A stretch of 64,000 nt of DNA from Bacteroidales bacterium (GTDB taxonomy: Bacteria > Bacteroidota > Bacteroidia > Bacteroidales > WCHB1-69): positions 124,001-188,000 of the forward strand of contig JAKSMG010000001.1 in assembly GCA_024400755.1 (NCBI GenBank), given 5' to 3'. The notes beneath the pieces are model-generated. The model ran no database searches. It was not told where the DNA came from and saw only the letters and a list, made by a program, of their open reading frames with translations. Below, piece by piece: positions 18,080 to 26,367 of the stretch. The position numbers and the translations under genes are program-made. Numbering within the stretch: position 1 is the first letter of the stretch; every line of letters starts with the position of its first letter.

Positions 18080-19090
18080 TTATTTGATAAAAATTTTCAA
18101 TAGAATAAGATTGATCGATTTGCAAAGGACAGATACATTGGTCTTATATAGAAACATTTTGGGAACATACCGATAGTGTTTCGTAGCCGCATTATAAAAG
18201 GCCCAACGGTATAATAAAAAAGAAACAAGATCCTTTTGTGCAACAAACTTTTTTTCTTGATTGTATGAAATCAATTTATCAACTATTGTTTTCCATTCAT
18301 TGACCAAAGAACTGTCCATTGGAAGTTCTGTCAAGTTTCCTATAGAATCAATAATGTTAATCTCTTTGTCTGAGAATGACCCGAGTTCTAAACAAGCTTG
18401 ATTTATTATTTCTCTTCGTTTGTCCGAAAGAAGTATTTCTTTTTCTTTTGAAATATTGGTCTTGTGAATTCTGTATAAGGTCAAATATTCACCAATGTTA
18501 TGAGCCGGATACTTTTGACAAATACGAAACCATAGATCATAATCTTCACATACAGGATAAAATGAATCATAATGAAATGTATGATCGTTCATTTTTCTAA
18601 TTAATACACTTGAATGGACAAAAGAAGATTGGAATAAAAGATTAGCTTTTATATGATTATAATGTATGGGGTGTTGTATTCTGGAAACAACCATATTTTT
18701 TCCGTCAATAATTTTAGCCCAAGTACCACAAAGATAGCACTCTGGATGTTGCATCATATATACGTGTTGTCTTTCTAACTTGTCTGGTACCCACAAGTCG
18801 TCTGAATCAATCACAGCAAAAAAATCGCCTCTTGCTTGTTCAATTAAAAAATTTCTTGAAAAAACTATTCCACGATTTGTTTCATTACGGAAATAATGAA
18901 TTTGTTCTGAATGGTAACTCTGAACAATTTGCTCTGTGCCATCTGTGGAGGCATCATTCACTATAATCAATTCGAAATTCTTGTACGTCTGTGCCAACAC
19001 GCTGTCAATGGCTTCTCGCAAATACTTTTCACCGTTGTAAACGGGCATTAGGACGGAAATAAGAGGATTGCAATTCATTTCTTTATTCAT
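18080..19090 (-). CDS. GT2-family glycosyltransferase
   Basis: 336 residues. The GT-A fold starts with LISVLMPVYNGEKYLREAID, then FELIIVNDASTDGTE and the DxD metal site in FFAVIDSDDLWVPDKL. CEDYDLWFRI is the usual acceptor-site ED motif. The C-terminal third is divergent and would set acceptor specificity. It is probably a sugar transferase for the repeat unit of the surface glycan. The start overlaps the 3' end of licD by 8 bases, so translation is likely coupled. Confidence 0.9.
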   Translation of the reverse strand: MNKEMNCNPLISVLMPVYNGEKYLREAIDSVLAQTYKNFELIIVNDASTDGTEQIVQSYHSEQIHYFRNETNRGIVFSRNFLIEQARGDFFAVIDSDDLWVPDKLERQHVYMMQHPECYLCGTWAKIIDGKNMVVSRIQHPIHYNHIKANLLFQSSFVHSSVLIRKMNDHTFHYDSFYPVCEDYDLWFRICQKYPAHNIGEYLTLYRIHKTNISKEKEILLSDKRREIINQACLELGSFSDKEINIIDSIGNLTELPMDSSLVNEWKTIVDKLISYNQEKKFVAQKDLVSFLLYRWAFYNAATKHYRYVPKMFLYKTNVSVLCKSINLILLKIFIK

Positions 19091-19877
19091 CTAAAAATTC
19101 AATTTTCAATGCATGCACTTCCCTTTTGTCTTCAGGTGGGATTTGCATATAATCGCCATAAACATCAGTTAGCACGTGGTCAACATTTTGTGGACATGGG
19201 AAGTCATATCCTTCAAATTTTATTGTTGAACATGGAAACACATCCGAATATTTAATCATTTTAACAAACGGCCAACCGTATGCTCGTCCCAAATATTTAG
19301 GACGAACGATTTTGGCAAATATTCTCATTATTGCTACAATAAAAGATGCCAGTGGGCACAACATATACGCAACAATGAGTTCTATTTTGCCACTATCTGC
19401 ATTGTGAATTCTTCTATAGACTCGTCCATATAGAAATTCAACCATTCTCTTGCTTTTTTCAGAAAACATAGGTTCCACTGGAATAATATCAATGAACAAA
19501 TGCTGATGCTTAATATGAGAATTTGCCCCTTTTTCTTCAATAATGGTAGTAGAATCTTTCACCTTTCCACAAACGAGATTGAAACATTTATCCGTTGAAG
19601 AATCATCAAATATTAAATGCGGTGGAAGTTCAGCCACCAAATTCTTTCTTGCTTTTTTATAATCTTTTTGTAAAATAAAAATATCAATATCGTCATCCCA
19701 GGGGATAAACCCACCATGTCGAACAGCTCCTAAGAGAGTCCCTGATTCTATCCAATATTGAATTCCATTACTTTTGCAAATTTTATCAACCGCAACAAGA
19801 ATATCCAACATTCGCAATTGAGCTTTTCTCAATATAGTACCTTCTCCATTGTATTTTGAAAAATCTTCTTGTTCCAT
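19083..19877 (-). CDS. LicD-family phosphotransferase
   Basis: 264 residues. The core motif GIQYWIESGTLLGAVRHGGF followed by PWDDDIDIF is the LicD nucleotidyltransferase-fold signature with the metal-binding aspartates. LicD proteins move phosphocholine, or another phospho-alcohol, from a CDP-activated donor onto a sugar of a surface glycan. A LicC-like nucleotidyltransferase is encoded three genes upstream, supporting a CDP-linked donor. No choline kinase or choline uptake gene is present, so the group transferred need not be choline. Confidence 0.88.
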   Translation of the reverse strand: MEQEDFSKYNGEGTILRKAQLRMLDILVAVDKICKSNGIQYWIESGTLLGAVRHGGFIPWDDDIDIFILQKDYKKARKNLVAELPPHLIFDDSSTDKCFNLVCGKVKDSTTIIEEKGANSHIKHQHLFIDIIPVEPMFSEKSKRMVEFLYGRVYRRIHNADSGKIELIVAYMLCPLASFIVAIMRIFAKIVRPKYLGRAYGWPFVKMIKYSDVFPCSTIKFEGYDFPCPQNVDHVLTDVYGDYMQIPPEDKREVHALKIEFLDE

Positions 19878-19884
19878 TTTTATT

Positions 19885-20520
19885 CTATTTTTTTACTACA
19901 ATTGCATAAAAATGAGTGTTATCCCACCTATTTGCTTCAGGAGGATAGATGTCTGCGACTTCTTGTAATCTAAAACCAATTTTCTGCAAGATATCAACTT
20001 CTTTTTCCACAAAACGGTATTGAGCAAAATAATTACTCTTTTGTTCTTCAGAATATCCAGATACAGTAACATCTTTGGTGACACCGAATTGATTTTTAAC
20101 GATGAGGCATCCACCATTACGCAAAGCTGGGAAACATTTTTTGTAAATCCCGATAGCTTCTTCTTCATTGAAATAATGCATCGTACCAAAAATGGTAATT
20201 GCATCATATTGTCTATCCAATTTTAAATTTTCAAATGTTTCATTGATTATTTGCACGTTTTTGCTACTAACAATAAAACGTGTAAATTGAGAAAATGGCT
20301 CAACTGCTGTAATATGATGGACCTTGTCATATATTTTATTGATAATGAGACCTGTGCCACTACCCAAGTCCAAAATATCTGAATCATCTGTCACTCGGGC
20401 TAAAATAAAATCAGCATCCAGTTGCGTAAAATCACTGACATGCGCCAACTTGACTGATTTTGAATCATTGGTTGTTGCTGCCATATTATTGAAAAAATCA
20501 AGTGCTTCTTCGTTTTTCAT
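19885..20520 (-). CDS. Class I SAM-dependent methyltransferase
   Basis: 211 residues. Motif I is ILDLGSGTGLIINKIY, post-I acidic ITAVEPFSQF, and motif II region DAITIFGTMHYFNEEEA, followed by GGCLIVKNQFGV. It resembles small-molecule methyltransferases of family Methyltransf_11/25. The position between the racemase and LicD genes, with gaps of 2 and 7 bases, suggests that it methylates the same small molecule or the sugar that receives it. The substrate is not identifiable. Confidence 0.82.
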   Translation of the reverse strand: MKNEEALDFFNNMAATTNDSKSVKLAHVSDFTQLDADFILARVTDDSDILDLGSGTGLIINKIYDKVHHITAVEPFSQFTRFIVSSKNVQIINETFENLKLDRQYDAITIFGTMHYFNEEEAIGIYKKCFPALRNGGCLIVKNQFGVTKDVTVSGYSEEQKSNYFAQYRFVEKEVDILQKIGFRLQEVADIYPPEANRWDNTHFYAIVVKK

Positions 20521-20522
20521 AA

Positions 20523-21233
20523 CTATATATTGTTATTTAACAAACAAATTTTTTCCGCCAAAATAGTAAGTGAATCTACAACGTTATTTTTGTCAGTAAC
20601 ATAATCCACTCGTATATCCGTACACCCCATAATGACGACTTCTGCCCCTTTGTCCATCAAATGCTGATAAACAACATCAAAAATGTGTTGCGGGCGGTCA
20701 TCTGAATCTAAGGGATCGAAACGATGCGTGTTTTTCACATTGCAAATGCCCTTAGTCACTAATTTCTGAAAATCCGCATCAGGATATATTAGTTGTGCTT
20801 CAGGGAAAACTTTTGAAAAATATGCCTCATATACTTTCCCCTTCAGACAGCCATCAGAAGCAGCCAAACCAAACTTTAGCTTCCCCGTGCGTTTGCAAGC
20901 TAATGCCACTTCTTCAATCATATTAATAAAAGGGACTTGCAACTGCTCTTGCAAAATTGGGAGAGCATAATGAGCTGTGTTGCAGCACATACAAAGCATA
21001 TCAGCACCAGCATTTTTCAATTTGTTGCCCACAGCAACATAATCTTCAATAAAGCTTGGTCCTTTGCCTTCTAAGAACATACTTCTTGATGGTACTTGAG
21101 TTGCTTGATATATAATCATTTCCGGGTGGTGACAATCTCTAAAAGCACCATCCATCGTAAATTTTTGTTCGATTAATTCACATAGTTTATTGGTCGCAGC
21201 TACACCTGCCCCACCTATTACCCCTATTGTCAT
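20523..21233 (-). CDS. Aspartate/glutamate racemase family protein
   Basis: 236 residues, two-domain pseudo-symmetric PLP-independent racemase fold. Catalytic cysteines are Cys84 in MCCNTAH and Cys204 in MGCTDIR; IGVIGGAGVAAT is the N-terminal loop. It could racemise aspartate, glutamate or a related acid, or isomerise a similar compound, in the cytoplasm. Embedded in a glycan operon it may supply a D-amino acid substituent. The chosen ATG overlaps the upstream stop as ATGA; an in-frame ATG at 21245 is an alternative start. Confidence 0.85.
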   Translation of the reverse strand: MTIGVIGGAGVAATNKLCELIEQKFTMDGAFRDCHHPEMIIYQATQVPSRSMFLEGKGPSFIEDYVAVGNKLKNAGADMLCMCCNTAHYALPILQEQLQVPFINMIEEVALACKRTGKLKFGLAASDGCLKGKVYEAYFSKVFPEAQLIYPDADFQKLVTKGICNVKNTHRFDPLDSDDRPQHIFDVVYQHLMDKGAEVVIMGCTDIRVDYVTDKNNVVDSLTILAEKICLLNNNI

Positions 21234-21871
21234 TTTATTGCCCATTTTTTAGTTATTTCCATCACTCTCGTATAGTCACTGTATGTATCAATATCGTATG
21301 CTCTAACTTTAATTCCTTTCATCGGAAGATAGGGCTCTAATTGATTAAATACATTCCCAGAGGAATATTTCACCTTATCTCTCTGAATACAAGCCGGACC
21401 AGTCCATTCATAATCGCCTGTTTCTCGTGAAAAGGCCAAAACCTTGCCTTCATCGTCAGTCTGCACAAATACGGCTTCATCGGACGATTTATCTGCATAA
21501 CAGATAAACTCGCCCTCTGTATCAAGAATTTTCTTGACATCATCCGGATGCACTAACAAGTCACCATCCCACTCTAAAACATATTCGGAACCGTGCTGAG
21601 CGCCCAAAAAGAAACTTGCTCCTGTTTTTGTTTCAAAATAACGATGGTTATAAACAAAAACAACGTCTTTCCTATATTTGAGGACTTCTTTTATAATATC
21701 ATTGGCTTGATATCCAATGACAATCCTGATGTCTTCGACATCTTTGAACAATTCTAATTGCCAAGCTATTAAGGATTTCCCATTCAACTTGATTAATGCT
21801 TTGGTTTGTCCCAAGCCCAAACGGGATCCTATTCCAGCGCAACTTATAACAACTGATTTAACTGACGACAT
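21230..21871 (-). CDS. LicC-like nucleotidyltransferase (NTP_transferase fold)
   Basis: 213 residues. N-terminal glycine/arginine loop VVISCAGIGSRLGLGQTKAL, the fixed Lys in the following strand, and the metal Asp in VLEWDGDLLVHPDD. Related to CTP:phosphocholine cytidylyltransferase LicC and small sugar-phosphate nucleotidyltransferases. It most probably makes the CDP-activated donor used by the LicD protein. The loop here is CAGIGSRLG rather than the commoner AAGxGxRL. It overlaps the HAD gene at its start (28 bases) and the racemase at its end. Confidence 0.83.
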   Translation of the reverse strand: MSSVKSVVISCAGIGSRLGLGQTKALIKLNGKSLIAWQLELFKDVEDIRIVIGYQANDIIKEVLKYRKDVVFVYNHRYFETKTGASFFLGAQHGSEYVLEWDGDLLVHPDDVKKILDTEGEFICYADKSSDEAVFVQTDDEGKVLAFSRETGDYEWTGPACIQRDKVKYSSGNVFNQLEPYLPMKGIKVRAYDIDTYSDYTRVMEITKKWAIK

Positions 21872-22461
21872 AATGCTTCTTCGCTAAAAATCAAATAATT
21901 AGTAATAGGTAAAATACTTTTAGAGGGATTATGTGTCATCCCAACTGCGATGGCAATATCCGCTACCCGCATTGCTTCCAAATCATTATTCCCATCACCA
22001 ATAAAAACAACCGTATATCCTTCTTTTTGGTACTGTTCAACGACTTGCTCTTTTCGTAAAATCTTTGTCAACTTCACCACGTGGTTGTTTTCCACCACGG
22101 CATCAGAGCAATACGATTCACACCCAATTTTTTTCAGTAATTTATGTGACCAACATTCCAAATTTCCAGTAGCGATAGCGCAATTTCCAGCGTGTTTCTG
22201 AATGAAATCAACCAACTTCGGATAAAGTTTCGTGGTCTCAAGTAAATCAGCAACTTCATTTACCGGAAGCTTACCCAAAATAAAGACACGCCTAATGAAA
22301 CTTTCCACAAAAGGGATATTCCCTTGGACAGTTTCTTGCGTTAACTTTTCAATTTCCTGTTCAACCTTAAATTGTTTTGCTATCAAAGGTAAAGTCTCCT
22401 CTGAGGTCACAGTTCCATCAAGGTCAAAAATGAATTTTATTTTCCGTGTATTATCGTCCAT
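21844..22461 (-). CDS. HAD-family phosphatase, phosphoserine-phosphatase-like
   Basis: About 205 residues. Motif I is FIFDLDGTVT with the nucleophile Asp, motif II ATGNLECWSH, and motif III VVFIGDGNNDLEAMRVAD. The cap is the alpha-helical C1 type seen in SerB and phospho-alcohol phosphatases. As first gene of the LicC/LicD cassette it could release or recycle the phosphorylated precursor. The ATG at 22461 is chosen because the longer frame up to 22530 reads a Lys/Arg/Glu-rich leader from a purine tract, not a conserved N-terminus. Confidence 0.82.
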   Translation of the reverse strand: MDDNTRKIKFIFDLDGTVTSEETLPLIAKQFKVEQEIEKLTQETVQGNIPFVESFIRRVFILGKLPVNEVADLLETTKLYPKLVDFIQKHAGNCAIATGNLECWSHKLLKKIGCESYCSDAVVENNHVVKLTKILRKEQVVEQYQKEGYTVVFIGDGNNDLEAMRVADIAIAVGMTHNPSKSILPITNYLIFSEEALCRQLNQLL

Positions 22462-22503
22462 TTCAAAAAATATCTTTTCTGTATTGTTTTCCTTCTTTCT
22501 CTG

Positions 22504-22545
22504 TTTTTCCCCTTTTCTCTTTTCCCTCAAAATTAGGTTCGGGGA
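22504..22545 (-). repeat. Module-boundary repeat, copy a
   Basis: On the plus strand, a C/T-rich tract precedes the core GGTTCGGGG (22536-22544). On the minus strand this reads CCCCGAACC followed by a purine tract leading to the HAD gene. Four more copies lie at 24.8, 27.2, 27.9 and 29.2 kb, each in front of a minus-strand module. Confidence 0.65.
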
Positions 22546-22559
22546 TTTATTACTATTTC

Positions 22560-22676
22560 TTAAATATTCACATCAAAATATTGCATAATCGTTGATTTCT
22601 CGCAAATGCCATCCAGCGGTTTGCCTGAGAAGCGGGATGATTGGTAACGGGCTGGGATAAGTGCGGTAATTTTCAT
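22560..22676 (-). pseudogene. 5' fragment of a KdsB-like CMP-sugar synthetase gene
   Basis: The 38 codons read MKITALIPARYQSSRFSGKP and a short divergent tail before TAA. This is the CTP-binding N-terminus of 3-deoxy-manno-octulosonate cytidylyltransferase/acylneuraminate cytidylyltransferase (IPARYxSxRFPGKPL), here with S in place of the usual P in FPGKP. The enzyme is about 250 residues in full, so over 80% is missing. The break lies next to repeat copy a, at the edge of the glycan operon. Confidence 0.82.
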
Positions 22677-22726
22677 TTAGTTTTACATATAACGCATAAT
22701 TTGTTAATGAATAAACGGCACTGGTT

Positions 22727-23371
22727 TTAAGAAAGTATTATTGACGCAAGCATCCCCATAAAAGCAATTATCGCAGCCATGCGTGTCCAACATAATGTTT
22801 TATACTCTGTTGTCTTGAAATCATCCTCAACTAATTTTTTTAATTCTGGTGTTATTATCGGCCAAATTCCAAAGAAATCTATCATCGGAACTTGGTCATA
22901 CGAAAATTTGTTACCGCAATATTTCTTTTTCCCATTCTCATCAAACCAACTCCCACGACCGTCAATTTTAGACATTTTTTCATTTGAAGCGAAATATAAG
23001 TATTCTTGATCCTCCTTCTGAAACTCCTGCGTTCCCAAATATATCCACCCACTATATTTTTTTACAGTTTCATCAATAGGCAGTGGGAAAATAAGACGAT
23101 GTTGTATCAATTTTTTCATCAACAAAATGGGAGTAAGCAAATAATAATATGCTTCTGCTTGAAATCCTTCTTTATACCAAATCATACCACATTCTTGTGG
23201 TCGAACAATAATTTGATATTCAGAATTCGTATATACTTTTTTTTGAAAAAACCACCCCAAAGTTATTAATTTGGGCTCAGTTGATTCCTTTTCTGTTTTT
23301 TCAGAGAAATCATATTTTGCAAGTTCTCTGATTATTTGCTTTTCTTTTTCACTGAAATGTAAAGTTTCCAT
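22727..23371 (-). CDS. Hypothetical protein with C-terminal membrane anchor
   Basis: 214 residues. The N-terminus is charged (KEKQIIRELAKYDFSEKTEK). The middle is rich in aromatic residues (MIWYKEGFQAEAYYYLLTP), and the only strong hydrophobic segment is the last ~20 residues (MAAIIAFMGMLASIILS), giving a tail-anchored topology with the bulk in the cytoplasm. I do not recognise the family. It lies in the accessory island 64 bases downstream of the TPR gene and may be co-transcribed with it. Confidence 0.6.
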   Translation of the reverse strand: METLHFSEKEKQIIRELAKYDFSEKTEKESTEPKLITLGWFFQKKVYTNSEYQIIVRPQECGMIWYKEGFQAEAYYYLLTPILLMKKLIQHRLIFPLPIDETVKKYSGWIYLGTQEFQKEDQEYLYFASNEKMSKIDGRGSWFDENGKKKYCGNKFSYDQVPMIDFFGIWPIITPELKKLVEDDFKTTEYKTLCWTRMAAIIAFMGMLASIILS

Positions 23372-23435
23372 TTTTTATACCAGTTTTTATTTTTCAAAAT
23401 ATTCAAAGAGAATCAGCACCATTTAAAAATTAGTT

Positions 23436-24767
23436 TTAGCATAATTTCTCACATTCTTTATCCTCTCCACTTTCCTCATTTTCTTCCTTTTGTGTCTTCT
23501 TTTTCAATTCCTGAGCTTTGTTTCTATCAAATTCTGCCTTTGCCAAATAGTCTAATTTTTTCGTTTCATCAGTTTCTCTCAAAGCAAATGCTTCGTAACA
23601 TTTTGCACGATGTTCATATCTTATTTTTGATTCTTGAAGTAAAATAGCTAAAGAGAAATACTGTAAAGCATTATCCAATTCATTCATTGCCAAATAGATT
23701 TCTCCGAATGTATCAATGTATTTGGCTTCTCCAGGAGCAAGAGAGAGAGCCATCCTAATATCTTTTATGGCATTAGAAAACTCATTTTTCTTCAAATAGG
23801 TGTGTGCTCTGCTATTGTAAACAGCAGTATATTTAGGATTTATCAAAATAGCCTGACGATAGTCGTCAAGCGCCTCGTCAATGTTATTGTTCTTTTCCCT
23901 TAATAGCCCTCTGTCATAATATGCCTCAGCAAATTGCGAATCTAAATAAATTGCTTTGCTGTAATCAGAAATGGCATTTTCCACATCAGAAGCCCCATTC
24001 CTTTTCTTATATGCTTTGGCTCGAGCTTTATACGCTTTGGCATAACTTTCATCTAATTGAATTGCTTTGCTGTAATCTTCTATTGCCTCATCATACTGCT
24101 TCATGAATATTTTAAATATACCACGATGCCGATATGCCACCGCACTGTTAGGATCTATTTTTATAGCTTGATTATAATCATTGAGGGCATTTTCATTTTT
24201 CCCTAATTTTCGATAACTCATGCCCCGATTGATGAAAGCTTTTACTTCCTTATCATCCATTTTAATTATATCCGTATATATTCGGATTTTCTTATACGAA
24301 TCATCTTCTGCGTATGCTTTGGCAAAGAGACGACTTTTCTCTGCCGCCTTTGCCGCCTTTTCGGCTGTTAAAGCGACCTGCTTTGCGTTTTCTACCTCTT
24401 GACGAATTTCTTCTATCGTTTTCTCAATATGTTCAACATTATTTCTATTTATCACTAAAGGGGCGACAACACCCAACACTGCAATTACAACAGAAATAAT
24501 AATAGAAAAAATAGTGAACCAAGTATCAATTTGATTCTTTATATCACTTTTCTCTTCTAGCCGCGCCTGTTGCATTTGTTCGCATTCTTTCTGCAATTGA
24601 GCGATATCTCTACTCATTTGCAGAATCATTTCATTCTGTTCAGCATTTTTCCGTTGCAACTCATCTATTTGCTGCTGTGCAGCTTGCTTTATAATCGTGG
24701 GCTCTTGCGCAAAGCTCCCTATACTGCATATAAACAGAATGTATGATATTAATATTAGTCTTTTCAT
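23436..24767 (-). CDS. Membrane-anchored coiled-coil TPR protein
   Basis: 443 residues. Signal-like N-terminus ending near GSFAQ, a coiled coil at ~30-75, a transmembrane helix at ~83-106 (FSIIISVVIAVLGVVAPLVI), a second coiled coil (~112-150), then about seven tetratricopeptide units between ~165 and 400 (pattern A..Y..RG....G....A..DY..AI.LDP). The C-terminus is very charged. TPR arrays bind protein partners, so it is probably a membrane scaffold. No enzyme domain is seen. The gene starts right after repeat copy b. Confidence 0.8.
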   Translation of the reverse strand: MKRLILISYILFICSIGSFAQEPTIIKQAAQQQIDELQRKNAEQNEMILQMSRDIAQLQKECEQMQQARLEEKSDIKNQIDTWFTIFSIIISVVIAVLGVVAPLVINRNNVEHIEKTIEEIRQEVENAKQVALTAEKAAKAAEKSRLFAKAYAEDDSYKKIRIYTDIIKMDDKEVKAFINRGMSYRKLGKNENALNDYNQAIKIDPNSAVAYRHRGIFKIFMKQYDEAIEDYSKAIQLDESYAKAYKARAKAYKKRNGASDVENAISDYSKAIYLDSQFAEAYYDRGLLREKNNNIDEALDDYRQAILINPKYTAVYNSRAHTYLKKNEFSNAIKDIRMALSLAPGEAKYIDTFGEIYLAMNELDNALQYFSLAILLQESKIRYEHRAKCYEAFALRETDETKKLDYLAKAEFDRNKAQELKKKTQKEENEESGEDKECEKLC

Positions 24768-24778
24768 ATTGCTATTTC

Positions 24779-24831
24779 TCTTCTCTTCTTTCTCTCCTCC
24801 CGCCTCACTTTCCCCGGGGCGGGTTCGGGGT
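24779..24831 (-). repeat. Module-boundary repeat, copy b
   Basis: A C/T tract with core GGTTCGGGG at 24822-24830, located 12-64 bases upstream of the TPR gene start on the minus strand. It has the same arrangement as copies a, c, d and e. Confidence 0.6.
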
Positions 24832-24862
24832 TTCTCTCCATTTTTTCGAGCGTTTAATTGGA

Positions 24863-24934
24863 CATCATCGGGATCATCATCGGGATCATCATTGGGATCA
24901 TTATTGGGATCATTATTGGGATCATTATTGGGAT
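24863..24934. repeat. Six tandem 12-bp units after the AlbA_2 gene
   Basis: Six units of CATYATYGGGAT: the first two CATCATCGGGAT, one intermediate, the last three CATTATTGGGAT. The gradient of variants indicates stepwise expansion. On the minus strand the array is just beyond the stop of the AlbA_2 gene, and its DPNN-like reading frame is not joined to that gene (stop codons intervene). Confidence 0.93.
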
Positions 24935-24960
24935 CACGTTGTCATTACCCTTTTTCATTA

Positions 24961-26367
24961 TCATTTCATATTCCATCCTCCTGTACGGTTGTTTCCTTCA
25001 TAATAAATTAAGTTTGCAGTTTTAAGCATCTGCGTATATCGTTTAACCGTAGGATAACTTTTTCCGGTTATTTCTGCCAATTTATCCAATTTCACAGATT
25101 TATTCATCGACAAATATTCTAAAATAATCGCCAATGATTGAGATACAGCATCTTCAACATTCAACTTGGAGGCGACAGACATCCAATCTTTTGTCTTCGC
25201 TGCCGATTGCCGGTGATATACGGCTGGAAAAGTCAAGGTTACATAACCATCTTCATTTTTCCAAAAAGGCATTTCACCATTGATATGTTCACATTCATTG
25301 ATAATTCGCTGGGTGCCGCTTCCTGCCATCTCAATATAACCCAAGGTGAAAAAGGCATTGGCGATATCGGGATTTCTCAAAATGGATTTGTGCGTACTAT
25401 TCAAATCCGCCACAGTGATACCCTGAGGCAAGCTTCCGCTATTAATAATTTCCACTCGGTCAGAATACAAATTGATGGCCACAAAAGAATCGTATGTGTC
25501 GTATTTTCTGTGTACTATCGCATTAAGCAATCCTTCTCTCAAAGCCACTTTAGACAAGGATTCAATTTGGATGCGCTGGTTATTGGTGATATTTATTTGG
25601 GGAGGATAGAATCCCGTCACATACGTTGTTATTTTATCCACGGTTTGCACAATATTTTCCTCAAAAAGACGGACATTGATCAATTCTGCGCCCGCGCTGT
25701 CACCAAAAAGCGAAATTCGGATACGCATTTGTGGCAATACTTCGGATGGACGCTCGTGCAACACGACCGTTCCCGCATTCGTGATGGAATCGTCAACAAT
25801 GAAGTTCAATAGTTTGCATATCTCCTCCTCGCCTGCTGCTGAAGTGCACTTTTCAGCATCAACAAATTTCAATCTGAATCTTTCCAATACCGACTTTGAC
25901 AAACTACTGATATCCGTTTGACGATTGGGCTTCCGTTCCCAACTTGATTCCATTTGTGCTCGTTCTTCAAAAAGGGCATCCACTTGATTCAAGTTGGCTT
26001 TTCTTACGACATTTCCCTCCTGCACGTAAAAATCTTTCAATGCGGTATATGGTTTTTGGCTGCCCATCCATACTGATACCAGTAAAACCTTTTTGCCTGC
26101 CTCATCTAAAACATTGAAAGTAAATGGCAAGGTTGGAACTATTTGATGGGACAAGTTGGCAATCGCACACTTGATTTTCTCTTCAGTAATACCCACTATA
26201 GAACTGCCGTCTCCAACACCAAGCAAAATATTACCGCCTCTTCCGTTGGCCATCGCACAGGCAACCTTCAGGACGTTTTCACTGTATGATGCGCACAGAC
26301 ACAACGTCTCATTTTCACCATCTTTAAGAAGATATTCCAATATGGGATTGCTATACTTCATCTTCAT
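24961..26367 (-). CDS. AlbA_2-like and HATPase_c_4 domain protein with winged helix
   Basis: 468 residues. The N-terminal AlbA_2-like fold (~10-125) has ANGRGGNILLGVGDGSSIVG, but the family's acidic EFK-type motif is replaced by ETLCLCASYSE, so its nucleic-acid or nuclease site is altered. The ATP-binding region has ALREGLLNAIVHRKYDTYDS and NSGSLPQGITVADLN, then MAGSGTQRII. The C-terminal winged helix is LAEITGKSYPTVKRYTQML. Its ATG overlaps the TAA of the upstream DUF4062 gene (TAATG), so the two are translationally coupled and probably work together. The exact function is unknown. Confidence 0.8.
   Translation of the reverse strand: MKMKYSNPILEYLLKDGENETLCLCASYSENVLKVACAMANGRGGNILLGVGDGSSIVGITEEKIKCAIANLSHQIVPTLPFTFNVLDEAGKKVLLVSVWMGSQKPYTALKDFYVQEGNVVRKANLNQVDALFEERAQMESSWERKPNRQTDISSLSKSVLERFRLKFVDAEKCTSAAGEEEICKLLNFIVDDSITNAGTVVLHERPSEVLPQMRIRISLFGDSAGAELINVRLFEENIVQTVDKITTYVTGFYPPQINITNNQRIQIESLSKVALREGLLNAIVHRKYDTYDSFVAINLYSDRVEIINSGSLPQGITVADLNSTHKSILRNPDIANAFFTLGYIEMAGSGTQRIINECEHINGEMPFWKNEDGYVTLTFPAVYHRQSAAKTKDWMSVASKLNVEDAVSQSLAIILEYLSMNKSVKLDKLAEITGKSYPTVKRYTQMLKTANLIYYEGNNRTGGWNMK

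Noticed and set aside
24863-24934. 12-bp repeat array as a CRISPR or as coding (DPNN)n tail of the AlbA_2 gene
   Set aside because: There are no spacers, and stop codons separate the array from the gene frame. It is in frame with the TPR gene downstream, but that gene starts with a signal peptide.
25138-25812. 224-codon open frame opposite the AlbA_2 gene at 24961
   Set aside because: The minus-strand protein is supported by family motifs; the plus frame is a shadow.
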